Source: Alphaproteobacteria bacterium UBA7314 (GTDB lineage: Bacteria > Pseudomonadota > Alphaproteobacteria > MPNO01 > UBA830). From it: a stretch of DNA of 25,935 nt. A program made the position numbers and the translations under genes. The DNA lies in assembly GCA_002471575.1 (NCBI GenBank), contig DKQG01000052.1, positions 1 to 25,935 on the forward strand, given 5' to 3'. Positions 23,335 through 25,935 of the stretch are shown here, piece by piece. The notes beneath the pieces were generated by a model. That model was not told where the DNA came from. It saw only the letters and a program-made list of their open reading frames with translations, and searched no databases. Position 1 is the first letter of the stretch. Each line of letters starts with the position of its first letter.

Positions 23335-24534
23335 TCACTGTCGCTTTACATATTTCAGCGCCCTGATCGCAATCAAGAACCCGATAAATAGCAGAATAGC
23401 ACCGACGAGATACGGCGCATCCCGTCCGAAAGCACCGAATGCCGCGCCGGCGGAAATCGGCCCCAGGATCCGACACATGGACTGAGCTGACTGGGACGCA
23501 CCCATGGCGGCGCCTTGGTGTTCATCCGGTGCGTTTCTTGAGATCAGCGCGCTGAGAGACGGGTTCGCAAGACCGAAACCCACTGCGATTAGGATCCCGC
23601 CGACAAACGCCATGGGCGGCGAATAAACAATCAGGACGGTCGCAAAACCGGCCGACATCAGAAGGGACCCTGCCACAACCAGCGGGCCTTCACCAAAGCG
23701 CTTGCTGAGCGGACGCACCAAACCGCCCTGCACCAACACCATCAAAAAGCCGATAAACAGGAAGAAGATGCTGACCTCGCGCACGCCCCAGTGCAGCTGG
23801 CGTTCGGTCCAGAGCGCGAACGTGCTCTCTAACCCTGCCATACAGAAGGCAAGCACGGTCAGGATCAGCAACGGAAACAAAACGCCGCGCGTTGCCCCGG
23901 CCACGGAAAACGACCGCATCCGGCCCGCGATAGATCGCGCCTCATCTCCCCTGACACGCGCAGCAGGCTCTCTCAGCATTACCAGCGCCGCCAAGAAACC
24001 GACAGCCCCGACCGCAGCGGCGATCATGAAGGCGGTGCGGAAATCCGTTTCGCCCGCACCTGCGCGGGTCAGCAGCCAGCCGATCCCAGGGCCAAGAACG
24101 AAGCCCGCGCCGATCGCAGCCCCCATCTGACCCATGCGCCCTGCCCTTTCTTCCGGACGGGTTACGTCGGCGATATATGCCTGCGCCACCGGCAGCGTAC
24201 CGCCCATCAGCCCGCCAAGGGCGCGCGCGGCAAACAGCATCCATAACGCATCTGCCTGGCTGACCCAAGCAAACGACAAGGCTGTGCCCAACATGCTGAA
24301 ACAGAGTATGGGCCGCCGTCCCCATTTGTCGCTGATTACGCCCCAGGGGAACGACGACAGAAACGCGAAGAACGCATAGGTGGAAAACAGCAGCGTCACC
24401 TCGAACGGGGACGCGCCGTATCGCTCGGCCCAGAAAGGCGTAAACGGGATAATTATGCCGAAGGCCAACATGTCGAAGAATACGATCAGCAGAAGAACGC
24501 CGATCGCGCCCTTTTGGGGCGATGTGCTAATCAT
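23335..24534 (-). CDS. Major facilitator superfamily (MFS) drug-efflux-type transporter
   Basis: The 399-residue membrane protein has about twelve predicted hydrophobic helices. The MFS motif A appears between helices 2 and 3 as GVISDKWGRRPILC. The PEERAGRMGQMGAAIGAGFVLGPG stretch near residue 130 resembles motif C of drug/proton antiporters (TetA/DHA1 type), and DEHQGAAMGASQSAQSMCRILGP mirrors it in the second half. It would sit in the inner membrane and export a small hydrophobic compound in exchange for protons. The ATG at 24534 has only a weak upstream site. There is no repressor gene beside it. It is flanked by remnants on both sides. Confidence 0.9.
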   Translation of the reverse strand: MISTSPQKGAIGVLLLIVFFDMLAFGIIIPFTPFWAERYGASPFEVTLLFSTYAFFAFLSSFPWGVISDKWGRRPILCFSMLGTALSFAWVSQADALWMLFAARALGGLMGGTLPVAQAYIADVTRPEERAGRMGQMGAAIGAGFVLGPGIGWLLTRAGAGETDFRTAFMIAAAVGAVGFLAALVMLREPAARVRGDEARSIAGRMRSFSVAGATRGVLFPLLILTVLAFCMAGLESTFALWTERQLHWGVREVSIFFLFIGFLMVLVQGGLVRPLSKRFGEGPLVVAGSLLMSAGFATVLIVYSPPMAFVGGILIAVGFGLANPSLSALISRNAPDEHQGAAMGASQSAQSMCRILGPISAGAAFGAFGRDAPYLVGAILLFIGFLIAIRALKYVKRQ

Positions 24535-24555
24535 AATGTCAATCTAGCGAGTGTT

Positions 24556-24669
24556 TTACGGACTCACCATGGCCCTCAGTTCGAATTTCAGCACCTTGCC
24601 CATCACGTTTCTCGGAAGCGTTTCCGTGAAAATGACGTCATGTGGGTGTTTGAATCGGGCTGAATGAAG
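24556..24669 (-). pseudogene. C-terminal remnant of an AMP-dependent acyl-CoA synthetase
   Basis: On the minus strand 37 codons read SARFKHPHDVIFTETLPRNV, then MGKVLKFELR, and end at a TAA (24556-24558). This is the last segment of the AMP-binding C-terminal domain, including the conserved lysine in the G-K-V-L-K motif that catalyses adenylation. The remainder of a gene of about 500 codons is absent upstream; 24670-24914 contains frames with stops and no other family motif. It is a gene stump left by deletion or rearrangement. The flanking 24535-24555 is the MFS upstream region. Confidence 0.75.
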
Positions 24670-24914
24670 GCGAAAGGGCCAACATCGATATTTACCTCTA
24701 CATCCTCAATAAGATGGCATCCGGCAAATCCCGTCGCGCGCTGTTCTAGTGCAAAAAAAGCGCGCTTTAGTTGACCTCGTTCAACCCTTCTTGGGAAACC
24801 GCTGACCAGGCCCCGGTGTCGGCCCCGTCTTTGCCGCGAGGTTCAGCTTTCTGGCCTATCACCGGCGCAATAAAAAGCGCGCCTAATACCCACCGTATGC
24901 AGTACTATCAGCCC

Positions 24915-25703
24915 ATGGTCGATACCGAACTTTCACAGGATCAAACGCCGGAGCTTGCGCTTTCAGGCGTTACCCGTCGGTTCGACGACTCATTCGCTCT
25001 GAAAAAAGTCGGTTTTTCGGTCTCGAACGGAGAATCGGTCGTTCTTATCGGACCTTCCGCATCGGGCAAAACGGTTACCCTGAAAACTATTGCCGGGCTG
25101 TTCCACCCGGATTCCGGGAGCATCCAAATTCGTGGGCACGAAATGACAGGACTGAGCGGTCGCGAACGGGATGAGGCCACCCGCATGGGCATGCTGTTTC
25201 AGCGATCTGCACTGTTCGACAGCCTGACCGTATGGGAAAATATTACGTTTCGCCTGCGCCAGAACAGCCGGATATCTAGGGACGAAGCCATAGAACTTGC
25301 GCATGCCAAGCTGGCGGCAGTGGGCCTGAGAGCCGACACCGCCCTGCTCTATCCGGTGGAACTCTCGGGCGGCATGCAGAAACGCGTCGGGATAGCCCGG
25401 GCACTGTCGGACGAGCCCGAAATTCTGCTGCTGGACGAACCCACGGCAGGTCTCGACCCGATCATGACCAACGTCATCAACGATCTGATCCTGGAAAATG
25501 TCCGCGAGCTCGGCGCCACCGTTGTCTCCATAACCAGCAATCTCGACGGAGCTCGGCATATCGCCGACCGTATCATCATGATGAACGACGGAGAGACGGT
25601 CTGGGAGGGGACGTCGGAGGATCTGAATGATTCCGGCAACCCATATGTCGACCATTTCGTGCACAAGACCACTGACGGGCCTATCGGCGTCGGCCTGACC
25701 TGA
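24915..25703 (+). CDS. MlaF-like ABC transporter ATP-binding protein
   Basis: The 262-residue ATPase has Walker A GPSASGKT at residues 46-53, the Q-loop at Q96 in LFQRSALFDSLTVWENITF (the FDSLTVWENI form is typical of MlaF/MkL proteins), the signature LSGGMQKRVGIAR at 150-162 and Walker B ILLLDEP at 170-176. At the H-loop the family usually has a S/T-H-D motif; here residues 206-210 read ITSNL, so the catalytic His is replaced. It would power retrograde phospholipid or hydrophobic-substrate transport with MlaE and MlaD partners, but neither partner is visible in the window. The ATG at 24915 is preferred because the family-like sequence begins there; an ATG at 24771 would add 48 residues not typical of the family. 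No strong ribosome site is present. Confidence 0.85.
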   Translation: MVDTELSQDQTPELALSGVTRRFDDSFALKKVGFSVSNGESVVLIGPSASGKTVTLKTIAGLFHPDSGSIQIRGHEMTGLSGRERDEATRMGMLFQRSALFDSLTVWENITFRLRQNSRISRDEAIELAHAKLAAVGLRADTALLYPVELSGGMQKRVGIARALSDEPEILLLDEPTAGLDPIMTNVINDLILENVRELGATVVSITSNLDGARHIADRIIMMNDGETVWEGTSEDLNDSGNPYVDHFVHKTTDGPIGVGLT

Positions 25704-25709
25704 GAAGAT

Positions 25710-25730
25710 GCGGGCTGGTCATTCACCCGC
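25710..25730 (+). terminator. Possible hairpin terminator after the ABC ATPase
   Basis: GCGGG (25710-25714) pairs with CCCGC (25726-25730) around an 11-base loop, starting 6 bases after the ATPase stop. There is no T-run after it, so it is at best a weak intrinsic terminator. It could also serve the convergent minus-strand frame downstream. Confidence 0.25.
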
Positions 25731-25763
25731 CAGACGCTACAATTTAACAATCAAACAAACCTA

Positions 25764-25904
25764 TCAGCAGTACTCAAGCTGCTTTTCATGGCCGCAGGGG
25801 TCCTGGTGCTTCTGCCAGCAGGTGTCGTCGAATGCGGAGTTCGCATCGACATAGTAGGCGTGGGACGCGCGCCACGAGCCCGAATAAGATTTCCGATACC
25901 GCAC
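25764..25904 (-). CDS. Short cysteine-containing ORF, unidentified
   Basis: The minus strand has an open frame from a possible GTG at 25904 to a TGA at 25764-25766, 46 residues, including SYSGSWRASHAYYVDANS and then CWQKHQDPCGHEKQLEYC. An in-frame TAG lies just upstream at 25914-25916. The residue mix looks protein-like, with three Cys and two His near the C-terminus that might bind metal, but no family was recognised. It may be the tail of a degraded gene or a real small protein; the region before it is cut by the window edge. Confidence 0.3.
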   Translation of the reverse strand: MRYRKSYSGSWRASHAYYVDANSAFDDTCWQKHQDPCGHEKQLEYC

Positions 25905-25935
25905 ACTCAGGACCTACGCCGCTGAACATCTTTTC

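Overview
The window looks like part of an accessory catabolic region of a Gram-negative bacterium, most likely an alphaproteobacterium. This is inferred from the GC-rich coding sequence, the ATG/GTG/TTG starts with purine-rich ribosome sites, and protein families typical of that class: D-amino-acid-dehydrogenase-like, 4,5-dihydroxyphthalate-decarboxylase-like, IpdAB-like CoA-transferase, GST and SDR paralogues. No ribosomal, tRNA, phage, IS or CRISPR signature was seen, so the taxonomy is tentative.

Layout. 1-1250 holds the tail of an unidentified gene, a short J-domain protein and a degraded gene. 1361-6257 is a minus-strand catabolic block, read from right to left: dihydroxyphthalate-decarboxylase-like protein, amidohydrolase, GST, then MBL-fold hydrolase and 3-hydroxyisobutyrate-dehydrogenase-like protein. 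6380-6753 is a frameshifted hydrolase remnant. 6938-9261 is a two-gene minus-strand operon (FAD amino-acid dehydrogenase and Ldh-type 2-hydroxyacid dehydrogenase). 9515-13683 is a plus-strand oxidative cassette: 2OG-Fe(II) oxygenase, DsbA/FrnE-like thiol oxidoreductase, GMC flavin oxidoreductase and PhyH-type oxygenase. 13784-16211 is minus strand: GST, zinc-free MDR oxidoreductase and a lipocalin-like gene broken by TAG. 16252-22783 is a plus-strand operon: CoA-transferase A and B, a second decarboxylase-like protein, a thioesterase and four tandem SDRs, the last split by TAA. 22784-25935 holds gene remnants, an MFS exporter, an acyl-CoA-ligase remnant and an orphan Mla-type ABC ATPase.

The most notable observation is the gene at 10585-11205. 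A strong ribosome site precedes an ATG whose frame meets TGA at codon 15, exactly where the FrnE/DsbA family has the first cysteine of its CPWC active site. The frame then runs on uninterrupted through the whole domain. A 7-bp hairpin with loop CGUGC lies 13 nt after the TGA, in the place and with the form expected of a bacterial SECIS. The gene is best read as a selenoprotein with a U-P-W-C active site, which conventional gene calling would truncate to begin after the TGA.

The two other intact-looking genes with internal stops (TAG in the lipocalin-like gene, TAA in the fourth SDR) do not fit recoding and look like recent nonsense mutations. With the hydrolase, ligase and other remnants they suggest an accessory region with active gene turnover. 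How the pathway genes fit together (ring cleavage, decarboxylation, CoA activation and stepwise alcohol/ketone oxidation of an aromatic, terpenoid or steroid-like substrate) is inference; the substrate cannot be read from the sequence.
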